Positions 27,859-37,377 of a DNA stretch of 64,000 nucleotides are shown in pieces. The stretch comes from Bacillus infantis (GTDB lineage: Bacteria > Bacillota > Bacilli > Bacillales > Cytobacillaceae). The stretch covers positions 1 to 64,000 of the forward strand of contig NZ_JAIVAP010000017.1 of the NCBI RefSeq assembly GCF_020171945.1. The letters run 5' to 3'. The position numbers and the translations under genes were made by a program. The notes below the pieces were generated by a model that saw only the letters and a list, made by a program, of their open reading frames with translations, did not search any database and was not told where the DNA came from. Position 1 is the stretch's first letter, and every line of letters starts with the position of its first letter.

Positions 27859-29679
27859 CTATTTCGCTAAAGATAAAATCTTATTCTCTCTCCTATTAGC
27901 CACATTAATCACAAACTCACTAATCTCCTGTACCGTCATTGTCTCAAATCTATCAATCAAATAATGCACTTCATGCTCCTGCTCGAGCACAGCTTTCCCA
28001 ATATGTATTTTCGGAAATACTGCTTTTGTGTGCACTTCTTTTTCATTAAGTAGCTCTTCGAACATCTTCTCCCCAGGACGGATTCCTGAGAAGTTTATAC
28101 CGATTTCTTCTATTGTATAGCCCGACAGTTGGATGAGGTTTTTCGCCAGGTCGACGATCTTGACTGGCTCTCCCATATCGAGGACGAAGATTTCTCCGCC
28201 GCGTGCCAGGGCACCTGCCTGCATGACCAGTCTGGATGCTTCCGGGATCGTCATGAAATAGCGGGTCATATCCGGGTGGGTAACAGTGACCGGGCCGCCT
28301 GCCTGGATCTGCTTTTTAAATAGTGGAATTACACTGCCGCGGCTGCCCAGGACATTGCCAAAGCGGACGGCGACGAATTTCGTTTCGCTCTGCTCGTCCA
28401 GCGCCTGGATGACCATTTCGGCAATTCGTTTGGTAGAGCCCATTACATTGGTTGGGTTGACCGCCTTATCGGAGGATACAAGCACAAATGTGCCGACCTC
28501 AAATGTATCAGCAGCCTCGGCCACATTCTTCGTGCCGATGACATTGTTTTTCACAGCTTCCTTCGGATTGTATTCCATGAGCGGCACATGCTTATGGGCT
28601 GCTGCATGGTAGACCACATCCGGCTGATGCTCCTGCATCACTTCAAAGATCCTTGCCCGGTCCTGGATATCAGCAATAACCGGCCGGATTTCCAAATTCT
28701 CGATTTTGAGATTACGGAGTTCCATGTCGATGAGGTAGATGCTATTCTCCCCATGGCCGACGAGAACAATTTTCTGTGGATTAAATTTAATCACCTGGCG
28801 GCAGATCTCAGAGCCGATGCTCCCGCCTGCCCCAGTCACCATAATCGTTTTGCCTGTCAGCTTTTGCGAAATGCTTTCTGTATCAAGCTGAACAGGCTCC
28901 CTGCCGAGAAGATCCTCAACCTGGACATCTCGGAACTGGTTGACTGAAACATTGCCGAGCATAACATCCTCGATCAGCGGCATAATGACCGTTTTTGCGT
29001 CTGTTCCTGCACACTGTTCGAATATTTTCTTCATTTCTTCCTTACTCATGGAAGGAATAGCTATGATGATTTTATCTATCTGTAGAGTTTCGACTGTCTT
29101 ACTGATGCGTTTAGAGCCGCCGACTACGGGAAGCCCGTGTATTTGCAGCCGGTTTTTCTTCGGGTCATCATCGATAAAAGCAACCGGCTTGATTCCAGCG
29201 TCTGTATTTTTCAGCAGCTGGCGGGCAAGCATAGTCCCTGCTGCTCCTGCGCCAATGATCAATGCCCTGGACTGTTCGACCTGAGGCTTGATATACCGGT
29301 CGCGGTAGACGCGCCATGCGAAGCGCGAGCCCCCTATAAGGAGGACGTGGAGCATCCAAGCGAGCATAAGGGCCCGGAAGTAGATGTCCTGAATGACAAG
29401 CTGCTGGACAACGGCTGTCATCATGATGGAAAGACTGACCGCCTTTACAATGCTGACAAGCTCTCCTACGCTCGCATATTCCCAGGCCTTGTTATAGAGC
29501 CTGTAGATGCTGGCGAAGATATGATGGCTCAGAAGCAAAGTTAAAGACGTCAGCATCAATGTTTCATACTTGAATACCTGCAAAGTGGGATGGAGAGTGA
29601 TATAACTGATATAAATGGCGGACAGAACAATAAGGGAATCTAACGCTACGAGAAACGTTAAGCGTTTTTGATAGGACAT
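27859..29679 (-). CDS. EpsC/CapD-type UDP-GlcNAc 4,6-dehydratase (membrane)
   Basis: A 606-residue protein. Four N-terminal membrane helices (about 10-115) precede a CoA-binding-like Rossmann domain with [15 protein letters not shown] (about 141-155) and a C-terminal SDR domain with [15 protein letters not shown] (about 280-294), [20 protein letters not shown] and [13 protein letters not shown]. This is the domain order of B. subtilis EpsC, PglF and WbpM. It makes UDP-2-acetamido-4-keto-2,6-dideoxyhexose, the substrate of the DegT aminotransferase. AGGAGGATTGAG precedes the ATG. The gene follows a long structured leader, which is where B. subtilis has the EAR element. Confidence 0.93.
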   Translation of the reverse strand: MSYQKRLTFLVALDSLIVLSAIYISYITLHPTLQVFKYETLMLTSLTLLLSHHIFASIYRLYNKAWEYASVGELVSIVKAVSLSIMMTAVVQQLVIQDIYFRALMLAWMLHVLLIGGSRFAWRVYRDRYIKPQVEQSRALIIGAGAAGTMLARQLLKNTDAGIKPVAFIDDDPKKNRLQIHGLPVVGGSKRISKTVETLQIDKIIIAIPSMSKEEMKKIFEQCAGTDAKTVIMPLIEDVMLGNVSVNQFRDVQVEDLLGREPVQLDTESISQKLTGKTIMVTGAGGSIGSEICRQVIKFNPQKIVLVGHGENSIYLIDMELRNLKIENLEIRPVIADIQDRARIFEVMQEHQPDVVYHAAAHKHVPLMEYNPKEAVKNNVIGTKNVAEAADTFEVGTFVLVSSDKAVNPTNVMGSTKRIAEMVIQALDEQSETKFVAVRFGNVLGSRGSVIPLFKKQIQAGGPVTVTHPDMTRYFMTIPEASRLVMQAGALARGGEIFVLDMGEPVKIVDLAKNLIQLSGYTIEEIGINFSGIRPGEKMFEELLNEKEVHTKAVFPKIHIGKAVLEQEHEVHYLIDRFETMTVQEISEFVINVANRRENKILSLAK

Positions 29680-29726
29680 CTCAATCCTCCTAATTCTTTA
29701 ATATGGTAAAGTGCTGATACGAAAAT

Positions 29727-29776
29727 AAATATCTAATGAAAAGACACGACTGTTCATGTACTTCCATTAGATATTT
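29727..29776 (-). promoter_or_regulatory. Long hairpin in the leader of the epsC-like gene
   Basis: AAATATCTAATG and CATTAGATATTT are perfect reverse complements 12 bp long, separated by 26 nt. The hairpin lies 50 nt before the start codon on the minus strand. No T-run follows, so it looks like a leader structure and not a terminator. It could be the 3' part of the same RNA element as 29815-29945 or a processing site. Confidence 0.6.
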
Positions 29777-29814
29777 ATATATGTAAACGGGCATCCAACC
29801 CACCCTCACACCAT

Positions 29815-29945
29815 TCTATTGACGACAAGCGTCTAAGGAAAGAGGCCTCAATAGCCTCTTTCCCACAGAATAGCCGAGTGCCCCCTTGGATAACGGCGAG
29901 GAGACATTACCGTGTTCTATATGAAATACCATAATGATATATATT
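29815..29945 (-). ncRNA. Candidate EAR (epsC) processive-antitermination RNA
   Basis: A stretch of about 130 nt with strong structure, directly upstream of the epsC-like gene. It contains a perfect GGAAAGAGGC / GCCTCTTTCC hairpin (29837-29863), a small GACG/CGTC stem beside it, and a conserved-looking GTCTCCTCGCC ... AAGGGGGCACTCGGC block before that. In B. subtilis the EAR RNA lies between epsB and epsC and lets RNA polymerase read through terminators of the long eps operon. The same gene order here (kinase, phosphatase, RNA, epsC homologue) supports the call. A covariance-model match (Rfam epsC family) was not tested. Confidence 0.62.
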
Positions 29946-29958
29946 TAGAACGACAAAA

Positions 29959-30726
29959 TTAAAAAATCCCCAAAAACTTCTTTTTCTTGACCGGTTCCGG
30001 AATTTCCCGATAGACATTGCTGCCCTCAGCGAGCAGTTCTGCATTTTCGGTAAAGAGATAGACCATGTCAATACCATACTTCTTTTCTATCTGGTCGTAG
30101 GCTTCGAGCATCTTAAATGATCTATTTGCAATATTATGGGCGTCTGATGAAACAAAATGGGTCAGATTGGCGTCTATTAATTGTAAGGAAAAGTTTTTAA
30201 TATTTTTTCCGAAATAACCAGCTACACTCGATGCGGTGACTTGGGTCAGTGCGCCCTTTTTGACCAGCTGGTAAAGCAGGTCAGGACGTTCCATGATCTC
30301 CTGGTTTCTTTCCGGGTGGACGATGACTGGGGTCATGCCTTTAACCTGGATGTCGTAAAGCAGCTTGTCTGTATACCTCGGCACATGATTGGATGGAAGT
30401 TCAACGAACAGGTATTTACCTGTATTATTTAGCGTAAGAATCTCATTTTTGTCGATATCTTCAAGGATTTCTCCATAAATACGGGTTTCCTGCCCTGGCA
30501 GGATTGTCAGGTCAATCTGAGCAGTACGAAGAGCAACATTCAATTCATCTGTTTTTCTCTGAATCTCTTCTTTCGTATTGTCAAATTTACCATTTTTATG
30601 ATGGGGAGTTGCAATGATTGAACGGATTCCTTCTTTTACTGCAGCTTCTGCCATAGAGAGACTGTCTTCCATCGTCTTTGCTCCATCATCAATGCCGGGC
30701 AAGATATGACAGTGAATATCAATCAA
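29959..30726 (-). CDS. CpsB/YwqE-type tyrosine-protein phosphatase (PHP domain)
   Basis: A 255-residue PHP-fold, metal-dependent phosphotyrosine phosphatase. The metal ligands appear in MIDIHCHILPGIDDGAKTM at the N terminus, IATPHHKNG near residue 40, IVHPERN near 135 and FVSSDAHN near 190. It dephosphorylates the BY-kinase encoded just upstream (30823) and so tunes polysaccharide length and amount. The start is TTG with AGGAGGTGGAG before it. The sequence is intact and of family length. Confidence 0.94.
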   Translation of the reverse strand: MIDIHCHILPGIDDGAKTMEDSLSMAEAAVKEGIRSIIATPHHKNGKFDNTKEEIQRKTDELNVALRTAQIDLTILPGQETRIYGEILEDIDKNEILTLNNTGKYLFVELPSNHVPRYTDKLLYDIQVKGMTPVIVHPERNQEIMERPDLLYQLVKKGALTQVTASSVAGYFGKNIKNFSLQLIDANLTHFVSSDAHNIANRSFKMLEAYDQIEKKYGIDMVYLFTENAELLAEGSNVYREIPEPVKKKKFLGIF

Positions 30727-30822
30727 AGAACTCCACCTCCTAGTAATTGTAAGATTTGTAAATCCTTTTTAATAATACTATAGTACTATTTTATCGTAAA
30801 TAGCTAAATATGTCTTTTTTTG

Positions 30823-31527
30823 TCATTTGTGGCTGTAATAATAGTAATAGTGCGCATTTTCCACTTTTTTGTTGTTTAGCACGGCTCCGAGTAGTTTTGA
30901 TTTAGCATTCTGCAGCAGTTCCTTCGCCTTCACTGCCTGTTCAACTTCCGTGGTCCCGCTGGAAACTACAAGAATGGTGCCATCAACCTTATTGGCCAGT
31001 ATCTGCGGATCGGCTACAGCCAACATAGGTGGTGCATCAAAAAGAACAAAATCGTAGTTCTCTGCGGCTATTGAGAGAAGCTCCTCCATTGCCTTTGAAC
31101 CAAGCACCTCTGCAGGGTTCGGCGGAATTGGCCCGCTTGGAAGTATGAATAGATTCTCTTCGTTCGTTGCCGTTGCCGCTTCAGCTAAATCCATTTGTTT
31201 TGTCAGCACGCTTGTCAGTCCAAAAGTATTTGTCAGGTTAAATGTGTAATGAGCCGTTGGCTTCCTTAAATCAGCATCTATCAGCAAAACCCTTTTCCCC
31301 TGCTGGGCAAAAACTACCGCCAGATTGGAAGCTGTAGTTGACTTTCCTTCGCCAGGACCTGATGAAGTGATCAAAATGGTCTTCAATTCTCCATCTACTG
31401 AGGAGAATTCAATATTTGTCCGAATCGTGCGGTACTGCTCGGCAATCGGCGATTTGGAATTATTAATCGTGACCAGCTTTCTTTTATGATCAGAAGTTTT
31501 CGCTTTTTTATTTCTCTTAAGAGCCAA
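30823..31527 (-). CDS. BY-kinase (CpsD/EpsB-type tyrosine kinase)
   Basis: A 234-residue bacterial tyrosine kinase. Walker A is SSGPGEGKSTTASNLAV, Walker A' is VLLIDADLRKP, and Walker B is FVLFDAPPM. The C terminus ends in a Tyr cluster, HYYYYYSHK, the autophosphorylation site. A TTG at 31527 with AGAGGTGA upstream is chosen as start; longer frames begin inside the modulator gene without a ribosome binding site. The start overlaps the Wzz-like gene by 11 nt, so they are coupled. The kinase needs the cytoplasmic tail of that modulator for activity. Confidence 0.93.
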   Translation of the reverse strand: MALKRNKKAKTSDHKRKLVTINNSKSPIAEQYRTIRTNIEFSSVDGELKTILITSSGPGEGKSTTASNLAVVFAQQGKRVLLIDADLRKPTAHYTFNLTNTFGLTSVLTKQMDLAEAATATNEENLFILPSGPIPPNPAEVLGSKAMEELLSIAAENYDFVLFDAPPMLAVADPQILANKVDGTILVVSSGTTEVEQAVKAKELLQNAKSKLLGAVLNNKKVENAHYYYYYSHK

Positions 31528-32257
31528 TTGATTCACCTCTACCTCTGGATGTACGATCCACGCGCGAAGCCTGCACATCCTCATCTCCTATTTTTGTAAT
31601 AACCCCTAGTACCGGAAGATCCAGCAGTTTCTCGATATCCTGTTCTGTTTTTACTGTGTTATCAAGGTACTCAAGAAGGAAGGCAAGGCCTATACCCGCC
31701 ATCAGCCCGACAACTAATGCTATTGCTATGTTCAGGAGAGGCTGCGGTTTAATTGGCGATTGGTTCTCTGCCACTGTTGCTTTAGCCAGTACACTTACAT
31801 TGTCGACATTCATGATATCTTCAATTTTCGCATTAAAAACCTCAGCGATTTTGTTGGCAATATCAGCTGCTGTCTGTGGATTCTTATCCTCCACACTTAG
31901 TGTCACGACCTGTGAATTACTTTCACTTTGCACGGCAATCTTGTCATTTAACGCAGCAGTATCCATGTCTAAATCCAATTCTTGAACAACCTGATCTAAA
32001 ACTGCCGGGCTCTTCATAATGACATTATACGTATTGATCAGTTGTAAATTCGTCTGAACCTCACTTTGCGTATACATCGATTGTTCGTTCTTCGACTGAT
32101 TCACCAAAATCTGAGTAGATGCTTCATATATGGGTGTAATAAAGAAGTAACTGATAACCCCGCTTACTATGACTGCTATCAAAGCAATCACTATTATTAA
32201 ATTCAGTCTTTTTCGGAGCGTTTGAAACAGCTCTTTTAAACTAATTGTCTCTTCCAT
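31517..32257 (-). CDS. Wzz/CpsC/EpsA-type chain-length regulator and kinase activator
   Basis: A 246-residue membrane protein. The first helix is at about residues 20-42 (LNLIIVIALIAVIVSGVISY), a loop outside the membrane has PIYEASTQILV and VTLSVEDKNPQTAADIANKI, and the second helix is near residues 170-192. The C-terminal tail activates the kinase. The start at 32257 (MEETISLKEL) follows GGGAGGATAAG; a start ten codons earlier lacks a site. It is the first gene of the minus-strand regulatory block. Confidence 0.92.
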   Translation of the reverse strand: MEETISLKELFQTLRKRLNLIIVIALIAVIVSGVISYFFITPIYEASTQILVNQSKNEQSMYTQSEVQTNLQLINTYNVIMKSPAVLDQVVQELDLDMDTAALNDKIAVQSESNSQVVTLSVEDKNPQTAADIANKIAEVFNAKIEDIMNVDNVSVLAKATVAENQSPIKPQPLLNIAIALVVGLMAGIGLAFLLEYLDNTVKTEQDIEKLLDLPVLGVITKIGDEDVQASRVDRTSRGRGESIGS

Positions 32258-32465
32258 CTTATCCTCCCTGGATTTTTTGAAAACCATGGTGATTATATCA
32301 TATACTCTTGTGTTTTATTACATTTCTTGTCATAATTTTAATAATAACAGCTAATTTTGTTACATAAACTCTATTAAACCTTATTTTTACTTAAAGTGGA
32401 AGACTTTTTGATAAATTGGGCAAAAATGGATGTTTAATTTGAAATAACTATCTTTGGAGGTATTC

Positions 32466-33251
32466 ATGAAGGCCCTATTTACTGCCTTAATGGCACTGGC
32501 GTGTGCGGCTGTTCTAGTGATGGGAAATTTGCATTGGAACGAAAAGACGACCATCGCCGGAGACAGCCAGCTGGAAAAGAAAATACCGCTTCAGCAAGAA
32601 GCGCACGATTCAACTGAAGCAGACAAACTATTAAGTCTCGCCGAAAACTGGCCGGAGGAAAGCCAGGCCGCTTTAAAGAAAGCATTGCAAGAGGACCGTC
32701 CTTTCAACATCGCCATTGCCGGTTCAGAAATCCTATCATCTGGCGAAAATTCCTGGTCCACCATCCTTACTAAGAAACTTAAGCAAGGATACGGTGACGC
32801 TGTCAATATAGCTGTCAAAACATATGACCTCGACTCCCTTTCTTTTCAGTCGCAGGGAAAAATAGAGGACATCACGAGAGAAAAGCCAGACTTAGTATTA
32901 TTGGAACCCTTTACATTGAATGACAACGGCGTGGTCACGATTGAAGACTCACTTGCTGCGGTGACTAATATTATAGTAGAAACCCGGAAAACAAGTCCGG
33001 AAGCCGCCTTCATTCTCCAGCCACCTTATCCTTTATATAACGCGACTTACTATCCGATCCAGGTGGACGAGCTTAAGAAATACGCAGGCTCCAAAGGACT
33101 GACTTATATCGATCACTGGTCAGTATGGCCTGATGGTTCTTCTGAGGAAATTAAGGACTATCTGAGTGAGGATTTGAGTGTGCCTAATGAAAAGGGCATT
33201 CAGTTGTGGGCGGATTATGTTGGTGACTTCTTAGTTAAGGACGCAAGCTGA
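32466..33251 (+). CDS. Secreted SGNH/GDSL-like protein with altered catalytic motifs
   Basis: A 261-residue exported protein: an N-terminal hydrophobic segment (about 3-20) is followed by an SGNH-type fold. FNIAIAGSEILSS stands where block I has GDS, KPDLVLLEPFTLNDNG contains the block III Asn-Asp, and the C terminus has LSVPNEKGIQLWADY where HPNEKG is expected. The usual catalytic Ser and His are therefore not in their places, although YIDHWSVWPD nearby offers a His. It is transcribed away from the eps regulatory genes. An esterase acting on the polysaccharide would be the default guess, but a non-catalytic or modified mechanism must be considered. The start at 32466 has GGAGG upstream. Confidence 0.78.
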   Translation: MKALFTALMALACAAVLVMGNLHWNEKTTIAGDSQLEKKIPLQQEAHDSTEADKLLSLAENWPEESQAALKKALQEDRPFNIAIAGSEILSSGENSWSTILTKKLKQGYGDAVNIAVKTYDLDSLSFQSQGKIEDITREKPDLVLLEPFTLNDNGVVTIEDSLAAVTNIIVETRKTSPEAAFILQPPYPLYNATYYPIQVDELKKYAGSKGLTYIDHWSVWPDGSSEEIKDYLSEDLSVPNEKGIQLWADYVGDFLVKDAS

Positions 33252-33291
33252 AAAAAGCGAATCTGTCGCGGACAGATTCGCTTTTTTATTA
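33252..33291. terminator. Strong bidirectional terminator
   Basis: AAAAAGCGAATCTGTC and GACAGATTCGCTTTTT form a perfect 16-bp stem around GCG with T-runs on both strands. It separates the convergent SGNH-like gene and the 1310-codon SLH gene. Confidence 0.92.
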
Positions 33292-36200
33292 GTTTCCTAT
33301 TTTGACTCTAATTGATTTATTTGGAATGATAAAAGGTGTATCTTCAAGCGAGAAGGTTACTTCGACTTCTCCTGTAGCTCCAGGGAAGATCTCTTCGATG
33401 GAGACATCAGCAAATCTCCAAAGATTTTCTATCTTTTTCGACTTTTGCTGGCCGCCGCTTTTCACCGTAATTTCACCGCCATATTGACGGAAGGCTCCTT
33501 CATAGTTGAAGTAGAGATCTTCCAGCCGCTGGCCGAGATCGTTCTGAACCGATACATCCAGGTAATTCCACAATTTGTCCTCACTGCTTTGGACTGTAAT
33601 TGGTCCTTCAATGTTTGGTTTAAACGCAAAATGCGGAGAGGTGACAATTGTCTGATCCCCGGCAGAACGCGGGACATTCACACGGTAGCGCCATTGCTCA
33701 TTGTCTCTTTCCGAATGATTGGCATAGTATTCAATATACATGTTGCCGAACGTTTTAGATATTTTTAAAGCAGAGTGAAGCTCTCTATCTTCCTCATATA
33801 TTCCCCGGCTGTAACGAAGGTTTGACCCTTCCCCAGTGTAGGCACTAGGTTTAATATCCCAGCCAGTGAAATTCTCAAAAGTAAGGGAAACTGTATCCAC
33901 GGAGCTTTCCAGATATACTATCTGGTTGCTGCCGGCAGCAATGTTTACGTCCTTTTTCTCCAAGATATATTCATGCTGATTATCGTAACCGTATACTTCC
34001 ACCTTGTAAGAGCCAAGCGGAATGGCTGTTGTTTCAGCTATGTTCATAGATCCGTACCATTTTTCTTCCTCAAATCCCTTCCCATCTGAAATGACAATGT
34101 TTGAGGTAATGAAGCTGCTGCCTGCAAATGGTATTTGTATTTCCAATGCCCCTGTTACTTCTTGCTTAGCCACAAGTGTTTTTGATGATCCAGACTTAAA
34201 ATCGGCAACCGAGAATGAACCTGTATAGATATGCTTATCAGTTGGTACTGTATAATATACCACTGCTGCTGAATTGAGGTCCATGCGGGATGAATTTAAG
34301 GCAGTGACCTCCATCGTTGACCAGCCTTCATTGGTGTCGCCCGTTCTGATTGCCCAGCCAGTATGCTCATAATAACCTGTTTCTTTATTTTCTATTTTAA
34401 AGATAGGAAAGTCGGTGAACACTTCTCCTGCTGGAGGAACAAAATTCACAGAGCCTTCTATTGTAGAAGAATCTTCATCAAAGAAAGGAAGTTCCAAATA
34501 CGCTTCTCTGAAGGCATTCTCAGCCTCTTCCAGCTTGCGCTTCTCGGCTGCACTGCTCTCTGTCGTAAGTCCGATCTTGAGTGCAGTCTTTGCATCAGTT
34601 ACTGCTTGTTCAAAAGTACGATACGCTCCTTCAGGTACATGTCCTAGTGTATCCCCAATAGATGACCTTGCCAAAAGCTGTTCCATCGCACGAAGATAAG
34701 AACGGAAGTCGGAAGTATCAACGAAGATTCGCTTGGAGCCAAAGGTTTCCAGTTCACTCTTAAGCGCACCGGAAATCATGTCAATCTTTTGCTGTTCAGC
34801 ATTCTTATCTGTTGCTTCTTTATCAATGTTATTTTTCGCTTGCTCTGCTGTACTAATAGCAGCATCTAGATCATCTACTGCTGATTGTGGAAATTGGTTA
34901 TCCTGATTTCCGATATCTGCTCCATTCTTTAAGATTGTCGCAACTTGAATGTACCGGTCTAAGTCAATGAAATCCAAATCCTCAGCAAATACCAGTGTGG
35001 ATGCAGTTCTAAATTGAGCAGCAGAAACCTGATTATTTTCTGTGACTACAACACCCGGCCGTTTAATCGGGTTCTGGATACTGCCTTCAGCATCAACTTG
35101 TACTGCTGCGTTGTACCTAACTGCCATATTCACTATTGCCGCTTTAACTACTACAATCGCACCGGCCGTATCAACGGTGACTGTTTCTGCAGGAGTTGAA
35201 ATAGTAACTTGTTCTGTTGTGTTTATATTGATTGTTCCTGATACCTTCGCTGTACCCTCTGCTTCGATTACAGTACTCGTGGAGGTTTCAATTCTCAGTA
35301 ATCCTGATATATCAGTTGAGCCCTTAAGGCTGATGGTGCTTACTTTGCCTTCAATCTTATGCACGCTATAGCTTTCATCCCTTATATTCTCAAGGGTTAT
35401 ACTTTCAATGTCGTTTCCATAGACAATTTCTTCTATAGTACCATTTTTAAGGGTCATGTTTTTTCCATTCACAGTTACCTTAGAAAGTGTTAAACCATTT
35501 AAGTCTATGACACGATTTTCTGTACCTGCTGGAATTTTAATATCTTTTTGGAACCCTTCAGGCAGCTGGAGGCTGGCTTTTACTTCTACCTCATCAACGG
35601 TAATAACAGACTGTGCCTGCTTCAGAGCAGCAGCATTTTCAACATATGCCACTGTACCGTCTTCATTTTCACTATAGCCTGTTAGTGTGACATTAAGGGT
35701 CAGCTTGACAGCAGTTCTGTATCCTTCTACCGCTCCATTATATTGGTACGTCCCTACATCTTCAGTATAAGCCGTTCCATCCCAAATGATGTCTACCTGC
35801 TTTTTCTTCCCATCTGACATGACAGCTTCCACCTTGGAAGGAAGGGTGTAGCTCTCGCCGATATTAACGGTTTTTTGAATATCAGCAATTGATGAGATAA
35901 CAATTTCACCGCTATTCCCCCCGCCAGGTGATGGTGAAGGAGCTGGCTGTACAACAGTCCCGCCCGGACTGGTCCCCGTGTTTGTACCTGGGCTGCCCGG
36001 CTTCGTCACTCCATTTTCAACCACTTCGGCCGGCTGCTTTTCAAACACAGTACCCTTGCTATTCAGGAATGCTTTTTCAATGGTTCCCTCACCTGTAAAG
36101 CTGGAGGCAGCATTAACTGACAGGTTCTTAACCTTCGATCCAGCTGGAACATTGATCACTGCGTCCTTTGAATTGACGGTTACCTGATCAAACTCCCCTG

Positions 36201-37221
36201 TAAGATTAATTGCAATATGAGCCGGTGCATCAATTACAATGGATTTTACTGACACATTTTTCTGATTAGCGGCGTCCAGCTTAACAGCTGATCTAATCAG
36301 CACTTCATTGATGCTTGTTGTCCCCTCGGCAGCAACACGTACAGGACTGCCAGCCTTGCTGATTATAACCTTGTTCAATTGGGAGTCAATCACATGAATG
36401 CTATTTTCTCCTCCGCCATTAATGAAGGTCTTACCTTTAACAGTTACATTTTGAAGAGTGGCGTCGCCTTCACCAACCATTTTGCTAATGGTCAGATTCC
36501 CTTCAACCACCAGGTTTTGAAGCTTCACATCTTTACTATCAATTATGATATGTCCCTTGAGCGTTTGGGTGCCTTTATCCGGCCCAAAGGTTCCAGCTGT
36601 CCCATATGTATGAATGGAAGCTTGGCTTCTGTCCAAAGTTACAACAGCCTCAGCCCTTGTAATCGGTTTCGCCGACTGAAAGTATCCATCTGGATAGCCT
36701 GTCATATAGCCTAAAGCTGACACCGCGCCGATATGATTTTGGCTCCATGCCGCAAAGCGATCTTTATAGCGGGATGCTTCCTTGCTGTTTGGTTCAAGCT
36801 CATAAATTCTTGATAGCACTGCAGCCACTTCCTGGCGGCTGATGGATTGATTCGGCCTGAATGAGCCATCTTCATATCCTGTCATATAGCCTGCTGCATC
36901 TGCTTTTTGAACTTCTGTCTTATACCAGGCACTGTTTTTAATATCAGAGTATGTACGTGCAGATTTTTCCTTAAAATCAAAAGTCCGGTTAACTAGTGCA
37001 GCAAATTCTGCACGGGTAATGCCCTTATTCGGCTTAAAGCTGCCGTCTTCATAACCCTTCATTAACCCTTTTTGAACCCATAATGTAATTTCTTTACTGG
37101 CCCAATGTCCCTTAATATCGGAAGCTGCATTTGCGCTTGATAATCCGATAGAAGAGAACAGCATCGTAAGTATTAATAGGACGCTGGCCAGCTTTTTTCT
37201 AAAGCCTGTCTTCTTGTTCAA
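33289..37221 (-). CDS. Giant SLH-domain surface protein, 1310 aa
   Basis: A cell-surface protein in several parts. Signal peptide at about residues 1-32; three SLH domains at about 33-85, 90-145 and 150-208, with DGSFKPNKGITRAEFA, DGSFRPNQSISRQEVA and DGYFQSAKPITRAEAV; a region of short beta repeats (about 215-395) like a beta-helix; a Pro/Gly/Ser linker (about 405-437); a Big_4-like Ig domain (about 440-512); a second beta-repeat region (about 520-720); an alpha-helical part (about 755-890); and a long beta-rich C terminus not matched to any known domain. The SLH domains should bind pyruvylated wall polymer. The start is TTG with AAAGGAG. No enzyme motif was seen; adhesion or a structural role is a guess. 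Confidence 0.85.
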   Translation of the reverse strand: MNKKTGFRKKLASVLLILTMLFSSIGLSSANAASDIKGHWASKEITLWVQKGLMKGYEDGSFKPNKGITRAEFAALVNRTFDFKEKSARTYSDIKNSAWYKTEVQKADAAGYMTGYEDGSFRPNQSISRQEVAAVLSRIYELEPNSKEASRYKDRFAAWSQNHIGAVSALGYMTGYPDGYFQSAKPITRAEAVVTLDRSQASIHTYGTAGTFGPDKGTQTLKGHIIIDSKDVKLQNLVVEGNLTISKMVGEGDATLQNVTVKGKTFINGGGENSIHVIDSQLNKVIISKAGSPVRVAAEGTTSINEVLIRSAVKLDAANQKNVSVKSIVIDAPAHIAINLTGEFDQVTVNSKDAVINVPAGSKVKNLSVNAASSFTGEGTIEKAFLNSKGTVFEKQPAEVVENGVTKPGSPGTNTGTSPGGTVVQPAPSPSPGGGNSGEIVISSIADIQKTVNIGESYTLPSKVEAVMSDGKKKQVDIIWDGTAYTEDVGTYQYNGAVEGYRTAVKLTLNVTLTGYSENEDGTVAYVENAAALKQAQSVITVDEVEVKASLQLPEGFQKDIKIPAGTENRVIDLNGLTLSKVTVNGKNMTLKNGTIEEIVYGNDIESITLENIRDESYSVHKIEGKVSTISLKGSTDISGLLRIETSTSTVIEAEGTAKVSGTININTTEQVTISTPAETVTVDTAGAIVVVKAAIVNMAVRYNAAVQVDAEGSIQNPIKRPGVVVTENNQVSAAQFRTASTLVFAEDLDFIDLDRYIQVATILKNGADIGNQDNQFPQSAVDDLDAAISTAEQAKNNIDKEATDKNAEQQKIDMISGALKSELETFGSKRIFVDTSDFRSYLRAMEQLLARSSIGDTLGHVPEGAYRTFEQAVTDAKTALKIGLTTESSAAEKRKLEEAENAFREAYLELPFFDEDSSTIEGSVNFVPPAGEVFTDFPIFKIENKETGYYEHTGWAIRTGDTNEGWSTMEVTALNSSRMDLNSAAVVYYTVPTDKHIYTGSFSVADFKSGSSKTLVAKQEVTGALEIQIPFAGSSFITSNIVISDGKGFEEEKWYGSMNIAETTAIPLGSYKVEVYGYDNQHEYILEKKDVNIAAGSNQIVYLESSVDTVSLTFENFTGWDIKPSAYTGEGSNLRYSRGIYEEDRELHSALKISKTFGNMYIEYYANHSERDNEQWRYRVNVPRSAGDQTIVTSPHFAFKPNIEGPITVQSSEDKLWNYLDVSVQNDLGQRLEDLYFNYEGAFRQYGGEITVKSGGQQKSKKIENLWRFADVSIEEIFPGATGEVEVTFSLEDTPFIIPNKSIRVKIGN

Positions 37222-37377
37222 TTCTTCATCTCCTTTAATTGTGGTTAATTTTACCTATAGTATACTACTATAATATCATGCTTAATTGTGTCGAACTTTG
37301 TAGAAAACCAAACTTTTTGCCCTATTTTGGCAAAAAAATAAGCCTTTACTAATAAGTAATGGCTCTCATGCTGCTAT

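Noticed and set aside
28129-29544. Plus-strand open frames across the epsC-like gene
   Set aside because: Antisense shadows of a well-supported minus-strand gene with clear dehydratase motifs.
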